The notes below the pieces were generated by a model, which was not told the origin of the DNA, searched no databases, and saw nothing but the letters and a program-made list of their open reading frames with translations. From NCBI GenBank assembly GCA_021807675.1, contig JAKBCR010000010.1, positions 1-46,030 of the forward strand: a stretch of DNA of 46,030 nucleotides, in the 5' to 3' direction. The position numbers were made by a program, and so were the translations under genes. Below are positions 34,611 through 43,714 of the stretch, piece after piece; positions within the stretch are counted from its first letter, which is position 1, and each line of letters starts with the position of its first letter. This DNA is from Pseudomonadota bacterium. GTDB lineage: Bacteria > Pseudomonadota > Gammaproteobacteria > Steroidobacterales > Steroidobacteraceae.

Positions 34611-35299
34611 TTGTCTTCGAGCGCGTCAGCAAGCGGTATCCGAACGGCCGGGAGGCCCTGACCCATGTCAGCTTCGGGATCGAGAGCGGCGAGATGGTGT
34701 TTCTCACCGGTCGCTCGGGCGCCGGCAAGAGCACGGTCCTGAAGCTCGTCGCCCTGCTGGAGCGACCGTCGCGCGGCACCGTGACGGTGAACGGCAAGAG
34801 CACGGGCACGTTGAAGGCGCGCCACATTCCGGCCTTTCGCCGCCAGATAGGGGTGGTCTTCCAGGACCACAAGCTGCTCGCCGACAGGCCGATCTTCGAC
34901 AACGTGGCCTTGCCCCTCGTGGTCGCCGGCGCACCGCTGAAAGAGACCGACAAGCGCGTGCGCGCAGCCCTCGACCAGGTGGGGCTTCTCGGCAAGGAGC
35001 AGATGCTTCCCACCGAGCTTTCCGTGGGAGAGCAGCAGCGGGTCGGCATCGCGCGCGCCGTGGTCAGCAAGCCGCCGCTCATCATCGCCGACGAGCCCAC
35101 GGGCAACCTGGATCCGGACCTCTCGCTCGAGGTAATGCGTCTCTTCCGCCGCTTCAGCGATGTCGGAGTCACCGTGCTCGTCGCCACCCACGACCAACAC
35201 ATCGTCCGGGAGCTCGCCAAGCGCGAAATCGTGCTCGCGAGCGGTGAGATCCAAGGCGACGGCGCCGATCCCCTGCCGCACGTGGTGGCGAGCCGATGA
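34607..35299 (+). CDS. ftsE: Cell division ATP-binding protein FtsE
   Basis: A 230-residue ABC ATPase with Walker A GRSGAGKS at 35-42, the FtsE-typical GVVFQDHKLL Q-loop segment, signature LSVGEQQRVGIAR and Walker B LIIADEPTGNLD. With FtsX it controls peptidoglycan hydrolases at the septum. Overlaps both neighbours by ATGA. Confidence 0.95.
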   Translation: MIVFERVSKRYPNGREALTHVSFGIESGEMVFLTGRSGAGKSTVLKLVALLERPSRGTVTVNGKSTGTLKARHIPAFRRQIGVVFQDHKLLADRPIFDNVALPLVVAGAPLKETDKRVRAALDQVGLLGKEQMLPTELSVGEQQRVGIARAVVSKPPLIIADEPTGNLDPDLSLEVMRLFRRFSDVGVTVLVATHDQHIVRELAKREIVLASGEIQGDGADPLPHVVASR

Positions 35300-36219
35300 G
35301 CCTGGGGGTCTTCGGCACGCGTCATGTGCAGGCGCTCCTCGGCTCCCTGGGCCGCCTGGCTCGCAACCCGCTCGCCACCGCGTTGACGCTGCTCGTGATC
35401 GGGCTGGCGCTCGCTCTGCCGGCGGCGCTCAGTGTCTTCGTGATCGACGCGCAGATGGCGACGGGCGGCTTCGGCGACGCGATCGACATGTCGGTGTACC
35501 TGAAATCCGGCGTGCCGCTCGCACAGGCGCAGCAGCTCGCGACCGATGCGCGTGAGCGGCCGGGCGTCGCACGGGTGACCCTGATCCCGGCGGATCTGGG
35601 GCTGCAGGAGTTTCGCAAGTACTCGGGATTCGGCGCCGCGCTCGATGCGCTCAAGTCCAACCCGCTGCCCACCGTGCTGCGCGTGGTGCCGCGCCGGGCA
35701 GCGAGCAGCGCGGCGGACCTCGAGTCGCTGCGGCGCTATTTCGCCGCGTGGCCAGAGGTCGATACCGTGCAGCTCGATACGGAGTGGGTGCTGCGCTTCA
35801 ACGCCATTCTCGGGGTGCTGCGGCGGCTGGGGCTCATCACCGCCGCCCTGCTGGGCGCCGGGGTGCTGGCCGTCGTCGGCAACACCATTCGCCTGGAGAT
35901 CCTCAATCGGCGCGCGGAGATCGAGGTGACCAAGCTCGTGGGCGGCTCCAATGCCTTCGTGCGCAGGCCCTTCCTCTACACTGGCCTGCTCTATGGGGTG
36001 GGGGGCGCCCTGCTCGCCTGGGTGATCCTCGAGGCGGCGGTGCTGATCCTCGATCCGTCCGTGACGACGCTGGCGCAGCTCTATGGAAGCGGCTATTCGC
36101 TGCAGGGGCCGACGGGACAGGTGCTCGCCGGACTCTTCGGCGGCGGCATGGCGCTCGGGTGGCTCGGGGCATGGGTCTCCGCCCATCGCCACCTGCGCGG
36201 CATCGAGCCGCGGGCGTAG
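35296..36219 (+). CDS. ftsX: Cell division membrane protein FtsX
   Basis: A 307-residue FtsX with a short cytoplasmic N-terminus, TM1 near residues 26-50, a periplasmic loop (about 55-165) that activates murein hydrolase regulators, and three C-terminal TM segments (near 175-200, 225-250 and 275-295). The block ILNRRAEIEVTKLVGGSNAFVRRPF is diagnostic of the family. It completes ftsYEX. rpoH, which commonly follows, is absent here. A short CCGCC/GGCGG hairpin follows the stop (36221-36235). Confidence 0.95.
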   Translation: MSLGVFGTRHVQALLGSLGRLARNPLATALTLLVIGLALALPAALSVFVIDAQMATGGFGDAIDMSVYLKSGVPLAQAQQLATDARERPGVARVTLIPADLGLQEFRKYSGFGAALDALKSNPLPTVLRVVPRRAASSAADLESLRRYFAAWPEVDTVQLDTEWVLRFNAILGVLRRLGLITAALLGAGVLAVVGNTIRLEILNRRAEIEVTKLVGGSNAFVRRPFLYTGLLYGVGGALLAWVILEAAVLILDPSVTTLAQLYGSGYSLQGPTGQVLAGLFGGGMALGWLGAWVSAHRHLRGIEPRA

Positions 36220-36261
36220 TCCGCCACCTCGGCGGCGGGGCTCATCCTTGTACCTGAATGC

Positions 36262-36417
36262 CTACTTGATCTTGGTCTCTTTGTAGGCGACGTGCTTGCG
36301 CGCCACGGGGTCGAACTTGCGCACCTCGAGCTTGTCGGGGTGCAGGCGCTTGTTCTTCGTGGTCACGTAGAAGTGGCCGGTGCCGGCCGAGGAGAGCAGC
36401 TTGACCTTCTCGCGCAT
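36262..36417 (-). CDS. rpmG: 50S ribosomal protein L33
   Basis: A 51-residue L33: start [17 protein letters not shown], then [19 protein letters not shown] and a [14 protein letters not shown] tail. It is too short for a 60-codon ORF cut-off but has a good AAGGAG site and the family's exact length. It lacks the CxxC pairs found in zinc-type L33, so it is the zinc-free (C-) form. It follows rpmB by 10 bases in one operon. Confidence 0.95.
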   Translation of the reverse strand: MREKVKLLSSAGTGHFYVTTKNKRLHPDKLEVRKFDPVARKHVAYKETKIK

Positions 36418-36427
36418 GGGGGCTCCT

Positions 36428-36664
36428 TCAGACCTTCAGGCCTTGCGCACGCAGCTCGGCAACGACTTTGTCGATGCCCTTCTTCTCGATCGTGCGCATG
36501 CCGTGGGTGGACACGCGCAGCGAGACCCAGCGCTTCTCGGTCTCCAGCCAGAACCGCTGGGTGTGCAGGTTCGGCAGGAAGCGGCGGCGCTTCTTGTTGT
36601 TCGCGTGGGAGACGCGGTTTCCGACGGCCGGGCCTTTTCCGGTGATCTCGCAGACGCGCGACAT
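36428..36664 (-). CDS. rpmB: 50S ribosomal protein L28
   Basis: A 78-residue L28: [37 protein letters not shown] and [17 protein letters not shown] are all diagnostic. The single Cys5 leaves no zinc site. It leads the rpmB-rpmG operon, driven by the promoter at 36745-36773. Confidence 0.96.
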   Translation of the reverse strand: MSRVCEITGKGPAVGNRVSHANNKKRRRFLPNLHTQRFWLETEKRWVSLRVSTHGMRTIEKKGIDKVVAELRAQGLKV

Positions 36665-36744
36665 ATTGATCGACCTTGAAATTCAGCTACTTGGGTGCGG
36701 GGAGGTGCCTTGAGGGCTGTGACCATGCCTCGCGGGAGCCGAGC

Positions 36745-36773
36745 TTTATACCAGCGGGATGGGGTGGAGACAA
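36745..36773 (-). promoter_or_regulatory. Sigma-70 promoter of rpmB-rpmG
   Basis: On the minus strand TTGTCT (36773-36768), 17 bases, TATAAA (36750-36745). It lies about 81 bases before the rpmB ATG, immediately downstream of the radC stop. Confidence 0.6.
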
Positions 36774-36777
36774 GGCC

Positions 36778-37509
36778 CTATAGTAGGCCATGCTCGGCGA
36801 AGGAGTAGCAGGACCTGTCACCCACGATGATGTGGTCCGCCAGCCGCACGTCCATCAGCGCCAGCAGGTCCTTCAGGCGGCGGGTGATGAAGTCGTCGGC
36901 GGGGCTCGGCTCGAGAACGCCGGAAGGGTGGTTGTGCGCCACGATCAGGACGGTGGCGTTGTGCAGCAGTGCCTGCCGCAGGACTTCCCGCGGATGCACC
37001 TGAGCGCAGTCGACCGTGCCCCGAAAGAGCTCCTCGAAGGCGATCAGCCGATGGCGGTTATCGAGGTACATGCAGCAGAAGACCTCGTACGGTCGATCGC
37101 GGAGCTGCGCTTGAAGGTAGCGGTAGGTGGCCTGGGGGCTCGTGAGCGGTGAGCCGATCCGCATTTCCTCGTGCAGGTGCCGCTTTGCGAGCTCCACGGC
37201 CGCCTGTACGGTGGCATAGCGGGCGAGGCCTATGCCCTTGCGGCGCCAGCGAGAGAAGCGCGCGTTCAGCAGATCGCGGAGGCAGCCGAAATCCTTCAGG
37301 AGCGAGCGGGCCATCGCGACCGCCGAGCACCCGGGGATGCCGGAGCCGAGCAACAGCGCGAGCAGCTCGGCATCGGAGAGGGCATTGGCGCCCCGCTTGA
37401 GGAGCTTCTCTCGGGGGCGCTCCGACTCCGGCCATTCGCGGATGGGAAGGGTCCCGCCCCCGTTCGATGAGCCGGCCCCGCTCGCCGTGTCCACTGCTGT
37501 ACGTTCCAT
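36778..37509 (-). CDS. radC: RadC/MPN+ (JAMM) domain protein
   Basis: The 243-residue protein has an N-terminal helix-hairpin-helix-like part (ANALSDAELLALLLGSGIPG) and a C-terminal MPN+ domain with the JAMM metal motif in LIVAHNHPSGVLEPSPADD. Historically linked to DNA repair, its biochemical activity is still unsettled. The radC-rpmB-rpmG order is standard in gammaproteobacteria. Divergent from coaBC across 152 bases. Confidence 0.93.
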   Translation of the reverse strand: MERTAVDTASGAGSSNGGGTLPIREWPESERPREKLLKRGANALSDAELLALLLGSGIPGCSAVAMARSLLKDFGCLRDLLNARFSRWRRKGIGLARYATVQAAVELAKRHLHEEMRIGSPLTSPQATYRYLQAQLRDRPYEVFCCMYLDNRHRLIAFEELFRGTVDCAQVHPREVLRQALLHNATVLIVAHNHPSGVLEPSPADDFITRRLKDLLALMDVRLADHIIVGDRSCYSFAEHGLL

Positions 37510-37661
37510 GCTGGCTCCCGCGCAACCCGGTGACTCGATGCCATGATGGCCGCGGGGCGCGGCGGGGGCGAGGGGCTCAAAGGCGGCGTCTTGGGCAGAA
37601 AGACCGCATTTCAGGCTCGACTCGTTTGCGCCGCCGGGGAGCGGCGTCCGATAATCCTTCC

Positions 37662-38894
37662 ATGCAAGGCAAACGCATCCTTCTCGGTGTGACCGGTGGC
37701 ATCGCCGCTTACAAGAGCGCGGACCTGGTGCGGCGTCTGCGCGAGCGCGGTGCCGAGGTGCAGGTGGTCATGACGAGCGCGGCCCGGGAATTCGTGGGGC
37801 CGCTCACGTTCCAGGCGCTCTCCGGCCACCCGGTTCGCGAGGAGATCTGGGATGCCGCGGCCGAGGCGGCAATGGGACACATCGAGCTCGCGCGCTGGGC
37901 GGAGCTGGTGCTCGTCGCACCGGCAAGCGCCGATTTCCTGGCGCGCCTGGCCGGCGGCCACGCGAACGATCTGCTCGCCACTCTTTGCCTGGCGACACAG
38001 GCGCCGATCGCCGTCGCGCCCGCCATGAATCGCATCATGTGGGCGAATGCGGCCACAGCGTCGAACGTTGGTCTCCTCCGCCAGCGAGGCGTTCAGGTGC
38101 TCGGCCCTGCGCAAGGCGAGCAGGCCTGCGGCGAGGTGGGCGAGGGCCGGATGCTCGAGCCTCTCGAGATCGCCGATCGCCTCGATCTCCTGATGCCCCG
38201 CAGCGGACCGCTTCAGGGGCGGCGCGTGTTGATCACCGCCGGTCCCACACGCGAGCGCATCGATCCCGTCCGCTTCATCAGCAACCGCAGCTCCGGCAAG
38301 ATGGGCTTCGCCGTCGCCCAGGCCGCGCGCGAGGCCGGGGCCGAGGTCGTCCTCGTCGCCGGACCGGTCGCCATCCCGACACCCGCGGGTGTGCGCCGCG
38401 TGGACGTGGAGAGCGCGCAGAGCATGCTGGCCGCCGTGTTGGAAGAGGTGGAGAGCGCGGACATCTTCATCTCGACGGCCGCGGTCGCCGACTATCGGCC
38501 CTCCAACCCGCACGACCAGAAGATCAAGAAGACCGCCAACACTCTCGAGCTCAACATGGAGCGCACGCCGGACGTGCTGGCGACCGTGGCCGCGCGCCCG
38601 CGCCGGCCGTTCGTGGTGGGCTTTGCCGCGGAGACCGAGTCCGTCGAGCAGAACGCGCGCGCGAAGCTCCTGAAGAAGAACCTGGACATGATCGCCGCCA
38701 ATGAGGTGGGCGACAACAAGGTCTTCGAATGCGAGGACAATCACCTCATCGTCCTCTGGCGCAGTGCCCGCCGCGATCTCGGCCACGGCTCGAAGCTCTC
38801 CCTGGCGCGTGAGCTCATCCGCCTGATCGCGGAGTCGTACGCCGCATCCGCCGCCGCCCAGCCGCCCTGCGACAGCGCGCAGGCCCAGGCGTGA
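37662..38894 (+). CDS. coaBC: Bifunctional phosphopantothenoylcysteine decarboxylase/synthase
   Basis: A 410-residue CoaBC. The CoaC flavoprotein half has [19 protein letters not shown], the catalytic His in [10 protein letters not shown], the PAMNRIMW motif and Cys in [11 protein letters not shown]. The CoaB half has [22 protein letters not shown] and the [16 protein letters not shown] segment. It converts 4'-phosphopantothenate to 4'-phosphopantetheine. GTGA overlap with dut indicates coupling. Confidence 0.96.
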   Translation: MQGKRILLGVTGGIAAYKSADLVRRLRERGAEVQVVMTSAAREFVGPLTFQALSGHPVREEIWDAAAEAAMGHIELARWAELVLVAPASADFLARLAGGHANDLLATLCLATQAPIAVAPAMNRIMWANAATASNVGLLRQRGVQVLGPAQGEQACGEVGEGRMLEPLEIADRLDLLMPRSGPLQGRRVLITAGPTRERIDPVRFISNRSSGKMGFAVAQAAREAGAEVVLVAGPVAIPTPAGVRRVDVESAQSMLAAVLEEVESADIFISTAAVADYRPSNPHDQKIKKTANTLELNMERTPDVLATVAARPRRPFVVGFAAETESVEQNARAKLLKKNLDMIAANEVGDNKVFECEDNHLIVLWRSARRDLGHGSKLSLARELIRLIAESYAASAAAQPPCDSAQAQA

Positions 38895-39370
38895 GCGCGG
38901 CGACGGGCGTCCCGGGGCGCCCCCTCAAGATCAAGATTCTGGATGCGCGGATCGGCACGGAGTTCCCGCTGCCGGCCTATGCGACGGCGGGCTCGGCGGG
39001 CCTCGACCTTCGCGCGTGCCTCGATGCACCGCTCGAGCTCGAGTCCGGCAGGGCGGAGCTCATTCCGACCGGCATGGCCATCCACCTGGAGGATCCGGCG
39101 CTGGCCGCGGTGGTGTTGCCGCGCTCAGGGCTCGGCCATAAGCACGGTATCGTATTGGGCAACCTGGTGGGTCTGATCGACTCCGACTACCAGGGCCAGC
39201 TCATGGTGTCATGCTGGAACAGGGGCAGGGAGCCTTTCACCATCCGCCCGGGCGAGCGCATCGCGCAGCTCGTCGTCGTGCCTGTGGTGCAAGTGGCTCT
39301 GGAAGTGGTCGCGTCCTTCGAGGACAGCGCCCGTGGCGCGGGCGGATTCGGGCACTCCGGTAGAGCCTGA
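38891..39370 (+). CDS. dut: dUTP diphosphatase
   Basis: A 159-residue trimeric dUTPase with its five motifs: [42 protein letters not shown] and [10 protein letters not shown]. It lowers dUTP and supplies dUMP. GTG start overlaps the coaBC stop; the coaBC-dut order is the usual gammaproteobacterial one. Confidence 0.96.
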   Translation: MSAATGVPGRPLKIKILDARIGTEFPLPAYATAGSAGLDLRACLDAPLELESGRAELIPTGMAIHLEDPALAAVVLPRSGLGHKHGIVLGNLVGLIDSDYQGQLMVSCWNRGREPFTIRPGERIAQLVVVPVVQVALEVVASFEDSARGAGGFGHSGRA

Positions 39371-39478
39371 GCGGGCGCGGCCGACGCCCCCGGCTGGCGT
39401 CGCGCCGATGCGCTTGATTCGGCCGCCGGTTCCGGCGACCCTCTGCTGCGGCAGCGCATTGACCCGAGGAGATCGAGC

Positions 39479-40039
39479 ATGACCGAGAGCATCGATGTGG
39501 TCGGTATCGTGGGAAGCCTGCGGAGGCAGTCTTTCTCCCATCGGCTCGCGCTTGCGCTCGCGTCGGTCGCACCGGGCGGCCTGAGCATCGATCTGGTGCC
39601 GATCGGCGGTCTCGCGCTCTACAACCAGGACGACGATGCCGAGCCGCCGACGCCCTGGCGGGAATTTCGCGAGCGGGTCCGCCGGGCGGATGCGGTGCTC
39701 TTCGTCACCCCGGAATACAACCGCTCCATACCCGGCGCGTTGAAGAACGCCATCGATGTGGGCTCGCGCCCCTACGGACAAAGCGCCTGGAGCGGCAAGC
39801 CCTGCGCGGTGGTGAGCTGCTCGCCGGGCTCGCAAGGCGCATTCGGCGCCAATCATCATCTGCGCCAGTGCCTCGTATTTCTCAACATGCCCGTGATGCA
39901 GCAGCCGGAAGCCTACATCGGCGGCGTCGACAAACTGGTGGACGAGCAGGGAAAGTTCACCAACCCGTCGACGGGCGAGTTCTGCCGTGGAGTCATGTCG
40001 AGCTTCGAGCGCTGGATCCGCGCCGTTCGCAGTCCGTGA
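39479..40039 (+). CDS. NAD(P)H-dependent FMN reductase
   Basis: A 186-residue flavodoxin-like FMN reductase (ChrR/YieF-like). The FMN phosphate loop is VGIVGSLRRQSFSHRL and the FMN ring site is TPEYNRSIPGALKNAID; GKPCAVVSCSPGSQGAFG follows. It may reduce quinones or metals. GAGGAGA lies upstream of the ATG. It is a single gene; a LysR remnant lies immediately downstream on the other strand. Confidence 0.9.
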   Translation: MTESIDVVGIVGSLRRQSFSHRLALALASVAPGGLSIDLVPIGGLALYNQDDDAEPPTPWREFRERVRRADAVLFVTPEYNRSIPGALKNAIDVGSRPYGQSAWSGKPCAVVSCSPGSQGAFGANHHLRQCLVFLNMPVMQQPEAYIGGVDKLVDEQGKFTNPSTGEFCRGVMSSFERWIRAVRSP

Positions 40040-40042
40040 TCG

Positions 40043-40198
40043 CGGTGGGACGCGCAAGCGGCCGCCGCGCTCCAGGGCCCCCTTCACTGCGAACGCAGGC
40101 ATCTGCGCGATGCCGAGTCCCGCCTCGGCGGCGCTCACGTAGCTGTTCTCATCCTCGAGCGCCAGATGCCCGGGAAAGACGGCTTGCACGCGCTCGCC
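40043..40198 (-). pseudogene. Remnant of a LysR regulator C-terminal domain
   Basis: In the minus frame a 52-codon stretch reads GERVQAVFPGHLALED, ENSYVSAAEAGLGIAQMP and AFAVKGALERGGRL, a close match to the effector-domain end of LysR-type regulators. The surrounding frame (upstream to about 40456, downstream to 39209) is Arg-rich or antisense to the FMN reductase and dut, with no HTH. So only about a sixth of the gene survives. It may once have controlled the FMN reductase. Confidence 0.6.
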
Positions 40199-40496
40199 CG
40201 TGCGGCGCCGAGGCGCGCTGTGCCAGAGCCTCTTCGGCTTCCCGGACTGCCGCGAGGATGGCGGCCGCGCCTCCCGAATAGCTCGCCCATGGGAACCGGC
40301 CCTCCCGGTGCGCCGTTTAGAACGCCGGTGGCCACCCCGACATGCTTTGGTGACATGGCGGCGACACGCTACGGCGGCGTGGCCGCTCGAATGCGCAATG
40401 GCAGTTGACCGCACGCCCCTCGGCGCGCAGAGACTGTCGCCTGCCCCCATGCTCATGCGACCCGCCTTGCCGCTTCCCCTGGCTGCGGCGCATGGT

Positions 40497-40516
40497 TATA
40501 GTAAAGTATGCTTTAC
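40497..40516 (+). promoter_or_regulatory. -10 element overlapped by GTAAAG palindrome (putative XRE operator)
   Basis: TATAGT (40497-40502) is a candidate -10. It runs directly into GTAAAG-TATG-CTTTAC (40501-40516), arms of six bases with a four-base centre. Transcription would start near 40509 inside the palindrome and the membrane protein ATG follows at 40532. A site here would suit autorepression by the XRE protein encoded two genes later. No good -35 is visible. Confidence 0.45.
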
Positions 40517-40531
40517 CCTGAGGCGCGCTCG

Positions 40532-40915
40532 ATGGAATCGACAACGCTCGGGCGGTCCGCGATCCGCGGAGTCTTCTATAGTCAGTGGGCTTATTGGATC
40601 TCCCTGGGAATGGCGGCTTACGGCGGCGTTTTCGTGCCCCGTGGAAGCGTCCGCGACATCCTCATCCTGACTCCCGTCCTGACGGAGCTCTTCTGTGTCC
40701 TGAGCACGTATTGGCTCTACCGGGCCTGTGACGAATACCTGCGGCTTCGGCTTCTCAAAGCCGCCGCCGTTACCGGGATCATCATCGCGTTCTGCACGCT
40801 CGCCGGGTTCTTCCTCGTACTGTTCGGCCAGCCTCCCGTGAGCATGGTATGGATCAATCTTTTGGGATGGACCGTCTTCAACCTGCAACTCCTGCACGTC
40901 GTCTCGAGCGATTGA
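40532..40915 (+). CDS. Four-helix membrane protein, partner of XRE regulator
   Basis: A 127-residue integral membrane protein with four hydrophobic segments at about 16-36, 43-64, 76-99 and 103-123, and no catalytic motif. I do not recognise the family by name. Its pairing with a 65-residue XRE regulator, with a TGATG stop/start overlap, is a recurring arrangement in bacteria in which the membrane partner's role is unknown. The start at 40532 is preceded by TGAGG; an earlier ATG at 40508 would lie inside the putative operator. Confidence 0.7.
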   Translation: MESTTLGRSAIRGVFYSQWAYWISLGMAAYGGVFVPRGSVRDILILTPVLTELFCVLSTYWLYRACDEYLRLRLLKAAAVTGIIIAFCTLAGFFLVLFGQPPVSMVWINLLGWTVFNLQLLHVVSSD

Positions 40916-41112
40916 TGAAGAACATCCTTCCCGAGCTGCGCGCCCGGCGCGGTTGGACTCAGGTCGACCTCGCGGCGCGCCTCAAGGTCTCGCGTCAGAC
41001 GGTCAACGCCATCGAGACCGGACGCTACGATCCGAGCCTTCCCCTGGCATTCGCCATCGGGACCGTCTTCGGCCGGCCGATCGAGTCGATATTCGATCCC
41101 GAGAAGCATTGA
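40915..41112 (+). CDS. XRE-family transcriptional regulator (YozG-like)
   Basis: A 65-residue single-domain HTH protein: KNILPELRARRGWTQVDLAA, RLKVSRQTVNAIETGRYDPS and LPLAFAIGTVFGRPIESIFD, all characteristic of Cro/CI-type regulators of about this size. It probably binds DNA as a dimer and may recognise the GTAAAG palindrome upstream. It overlaps the membrane gene by one base and is followed by the sirtuin gene after 17 bases. Confidence 0.88.
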   Translation: MKNILPELRARRGWTQVDLAARLKVSRQTVNAIETGRYDPSLPLAFAIGTVFGRPIESIFDPEKH

Positions 41113-41129
41113 CGTTATCCTCATCATCC

Positions 41130-41987
41130 GTGCAGGCCCGTGTGGACCCGAAACCGCTCCGCGACTTCATCCATCGATACCCCAGGCTTTTCATCCTGAC
41201 CGGGGCGGGCTGCAGCACGGAGTCGGGCATCCCGGACTATCGCGACTCGGACGGCAGCTGGAAGCGCCCGCCGCCGGTCAACTTTCAGGCTTTCATGGAC
41301 AGTGCCGCGGTGCGCCAGCGCTATTGGGCCCGGAGCTTCGTCGGCTGGCAGCACTTCCGTCACGCAAGACCCAATGCGGCGCATGAAGCTCTCGCGAGAC
41401 TCGAGCGGCACGGTCGCGTCGAGATGCTCCTCACGCAGAACGTCGATGGGCTGCATCAAGCCGCAGGAAGCACGCAGGTGATCGACCTGCACGGACGGCT
41501 CGATCGGGTTCGATGCATGGACTGTCACAGCCTCGGCCCCCGCGAGGAATTGCAAGCCGAGCTGATGCGGCTCAACCCGGAGTGGGCCAGGTTGCAGGGA
41601 AACGCTGCCCCCGATGGCGACGCCGATCTCGAAGGGCTCTCATTCGGAGAATTCGCGGTACCATCGTGCGCCCGCTGTGGAGGGGTGCTGAAGCCGGATG
41701 TCGTTTTCTTTGGCGAGAGCGTTCCCCGCCGCCGGGTCGAGGCGGCGCTGCAGGGGCTGCAGCGGTCCGATGCCGTGCTCGTCGTCGGCTCCTCGCTCAT
41801 GGTGTATTCCGGCTTCCGATTCGTGCAGACCGCCGCTCAGGCAGGCAAGCCGGTCGCCGCGATCAATCTCGGCCGTACGCGCGCCGACCAGATGTTGACC
41901 CTGAAGGTGTCCGCACCCTGCGCCGCGGCGCTGGCGCTCTGTAGCGCTGGCGTCGTTGAAGTGGCCGATGTGAGCGAAGCATGCTGA
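41130..41987 (+). CDS. Sir2-family NAD-dependent protein deacylase
   Basis: A 285-residue sirtuin from GTG 41130 (TTG 41109 or GTG 41142 are alternatives). NAD binding: TGAGCSTESGIPDYRD at 24-39 and TQNVDGLHQAAGS at 102-114; catalytic H121 in DLHGR; zinc Cys 129, 132, 180 and 183 (RCMDC, SCARCG). GAGCSTESGIPDYRD is the class II (SIRT4-like) form, and all catalytic and zinc residues are intact, so it is a deacylase candidate, not a degenerate defence NADase. Overlaps the ABC gene by seven bases. Confidence 0.88.
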   Translation: MQARVDPKPLRDFIHRYPRLFILTGAGCSTESGIPDYRDSDGSWKRPPPVNFQAFMDSAAVRQRYWARSFVGWQHFRHARPNAAHEALARLERHGRVEMLLTQNVDGLHQAAGSTQVIDLHGRLDRVRCMDCHSLGPREELQAELMRLNPEWARLQGNAAPDGDADLEGLSFGEFAVPSCARCGGVLKPDVVFFGESVPRRRVEAALQGLQRSDAVLVVGSSLMVYSGFRFVQTAAQAGKPVAAINLGRTRADQMLTLKVSAPCAAALALCSAGVVEVADVSEAC

Positions 41988-43714
41988 TCCGCCTTCTGCG
42001 CAGGTACCTGCAGCCTTATGCACGCTGGCTGCTGGCCGTCATCGTATTGCAGCTTCTCGGCACGATCGCCGCGCTATACCTGCCAACCCTGAACGCCGAC
42101 GTGATCGACTACGGAGTCGTGAAGGGCGACACGGCTTACATCCTGCGGATCGGCGGATGGATGCTGCTCATGACGCTGGGCCAGATCGCCTGCTCGGTAG
42201 CTGCGGCCTACTACGGCGCGCGCATCTCGATGAGCTTCGGGCGCGACCTGCGCTCCTCCCTTTTCAGACACGTCATGGGCTTTTCGGGACGGGAGGTCGC
42301 ACGGTTCGGCGCGCCGTCGCTCATCACGAGAAACACCAACGACGTGCAACAGGTGCAAATGCTCGTTGCCGCGAGCGGGACCACGATGATCGGCGCGCCC
42401 ATCATGGGAGCCGGGGCCATCTTCATGGCGATACGTGAGGACCCGGGACTCTCATGGCTGATGGGTGTCTGCGTTCCCGTTCTTGCGATCGTCATCGGCT
42501 ATGTGGCGTGGAGAATGGTGCCTCAGTTTCGGCGCATGCAAGTGTTCGTCGACGGAGTCAATCGCATCCTGCGCGAGCAGATCGCCGGAATTCGCGTGGT
42601 GCGCGCCTTCGTGCGAGAGCCGGATGAGACGCGGAGGTTCGCCAAGGCGAATGCCGATCTGACAGACACCGCTTTACGGGCCGGCCGCCTGATGGCGCTG
42701 CTGCTTCCCTCCATCGTCCTCATACTGAACGCCTCGAGCGCGGCGGTGCTGTGGGTCGGCGCGGAGCGCATCGCCGCGGGACGGGCACAGATCGGCGACC
42801 TGGTGGCGTTCCTCGTCTATCTCGCCCAGATACTGTTGTCCGTGATGATGGCGACCTTCATGCTGATGATGGTGCCGCGGGCGGCCGTATCCGCTGACCG
42901 CATCGGCGAAATTCTCGGGACGGACTCCTCGGTCGTCCCTCCTCACGATCCGGTGCGGACCATCTCGGCCCGCGCGCAGGTGGAGCTGCGGGCCGTGACC
43001 TTCAAATACCCGGGGGCTGCGGATCCGGTGCTGCGGGAGGTCTCGCTACGGGTCGCCGCAGGCCAGACCCTGGCCGTGATCGGCAGCACCGGAGCGGGCA
43101 AGACGACGCTCCTGTCGCTCGTTCCGCGGCTGCTGGACACGACGGGAGGCGTGGTCCTGCTCGACGGCGTCGATGTGCGCAAGCTCGATCCGGACTTGCT
43201 GTGGAGCCGGATCGGTCTCGTCCCGCAGAAACCCTACCTCTTCTCCGGCACCGTGGCGAGCAATCTGCGCTTGGGCGATCCGCACGCCACGGACGAAGAT
43301 CTGTGGAGTGCGCTCGAAGTGGCCCAGGCGCGCGATTTCGTGGAGGAACTGCCCGCGGGCCTCGAGGCACGAATATCACAAGGCGGCACGAATGTGTCTG
43401 GCGGTCAGCGGCAGCGCCTCGCCATCGCGAGGGCCTTGCTGCGCAAGCCGGAGATTTACCTGTTCGACGACTCGTTCTCCGCGCTCGATCTCGGGACGGA
43501 AGCACGGCTGCGGGCCGCGCTTCAGCCCGTCACTCGCCAATCGGCGGTCGTCATCGTCACGCAGCGGGTCTCCAGCATCCGGTACGCGGACCAGATAGCG
43601 GTGCTCGATGGCGGTGTCATCGTCGGTCTCGGCCGCCATCGTGAGCTGCTCGACACCTGCGCGACCTACGGGGAGATCGTCGCCTCCCAGCTCACGGCGG
43701 AGGAGGCGGCGTGA
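41981..43714 (+). CDS. Heterodimeric ABC exporter, degenerate-site half
   Basis: A 577-residue half-transporter: six TM helices (about 1-310) and one nucleotide-binding domain. Walker A GSTGAGKTT near 367, signature NVSGGQRQR and Walker B IYLFDDSFSALD, in which Asp replaces the catalytic Glu; the H-loop His is replaced by Gln in IVTQRVSS. These changes mark the non-hydrolytic half of heterodimeric exporters such as TM287/288, BmrCD and LmrCD. The sequence starts LLRRYLQPYARWL. Substrate is unknown; lipids, peptides and drugs are all precedented. GTGA overlap couples it to its partner. Confidence 0.9.
   Translation: MLIRLLRRYLQPYARWLLAVIVLQLLGTIAALYLPTLNADVIDYGVVKGDTAYILRIGGWMLLMTLGQIACSVAAAYYGARISMSFGRDLRSSLFRHVMGFSGREVARFGAPSLITRNTNDVQQVQMLVAASGTTMIGAPIMGAGAIFMAIREDPGLSWLMGVCVPVLAIVIGYVAWRMVPQFRRMQVFVDGVNRILREQIAGIRVVRAFVREPDETRRFAKANADLTDTALRAGRLMALLLPSIVLILNASSAAVLWVGAERIAAGRAQIGDLVAFLVYLAQILLSVMMATFMLMMVPRAAVSADRIGEILGTDSSVVPPHDPVRTISARAQVELRAVTFKYPGAADPVLREVSLRVAAGQTLAVIGSTGAGKTTLLSLVPRLLDTTGGVVLLDGVDVRKLDPDLLWSRIGLVPQKPYLFSGTVASNLRLGDPHATDEDLWSALEVAQARDFVEELPAGLEARISQGGTNVSGGQRQRLAIARALLRKPEIYLFDDSFSALDLGTEARLRAALQPVTRQSAVVIVTQRVSSIRYADQIAVLDGGVIVGLGRHRELLDTCATYGEIVASQLTAEEAA

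Noticed and set aside
34501-36192. 563-codon minus frame opposite ftsE/ftsX
   Set aside because: It is an antisense shadow of firmly identified genes.
36221-36235. CCGCC-ACCTC-GGCGG hairpin after ftsX
   Set aside because: Five base pairs and no T run; too weak to call a terminator.
41130-41987. Sirtuin as part of an anti-phage defence system
   Set aside because: Zinc Cys and catalytic residues are intact in a class II deacylase and no defence partner (HerA, TIR, Argonaute) is adjacent.
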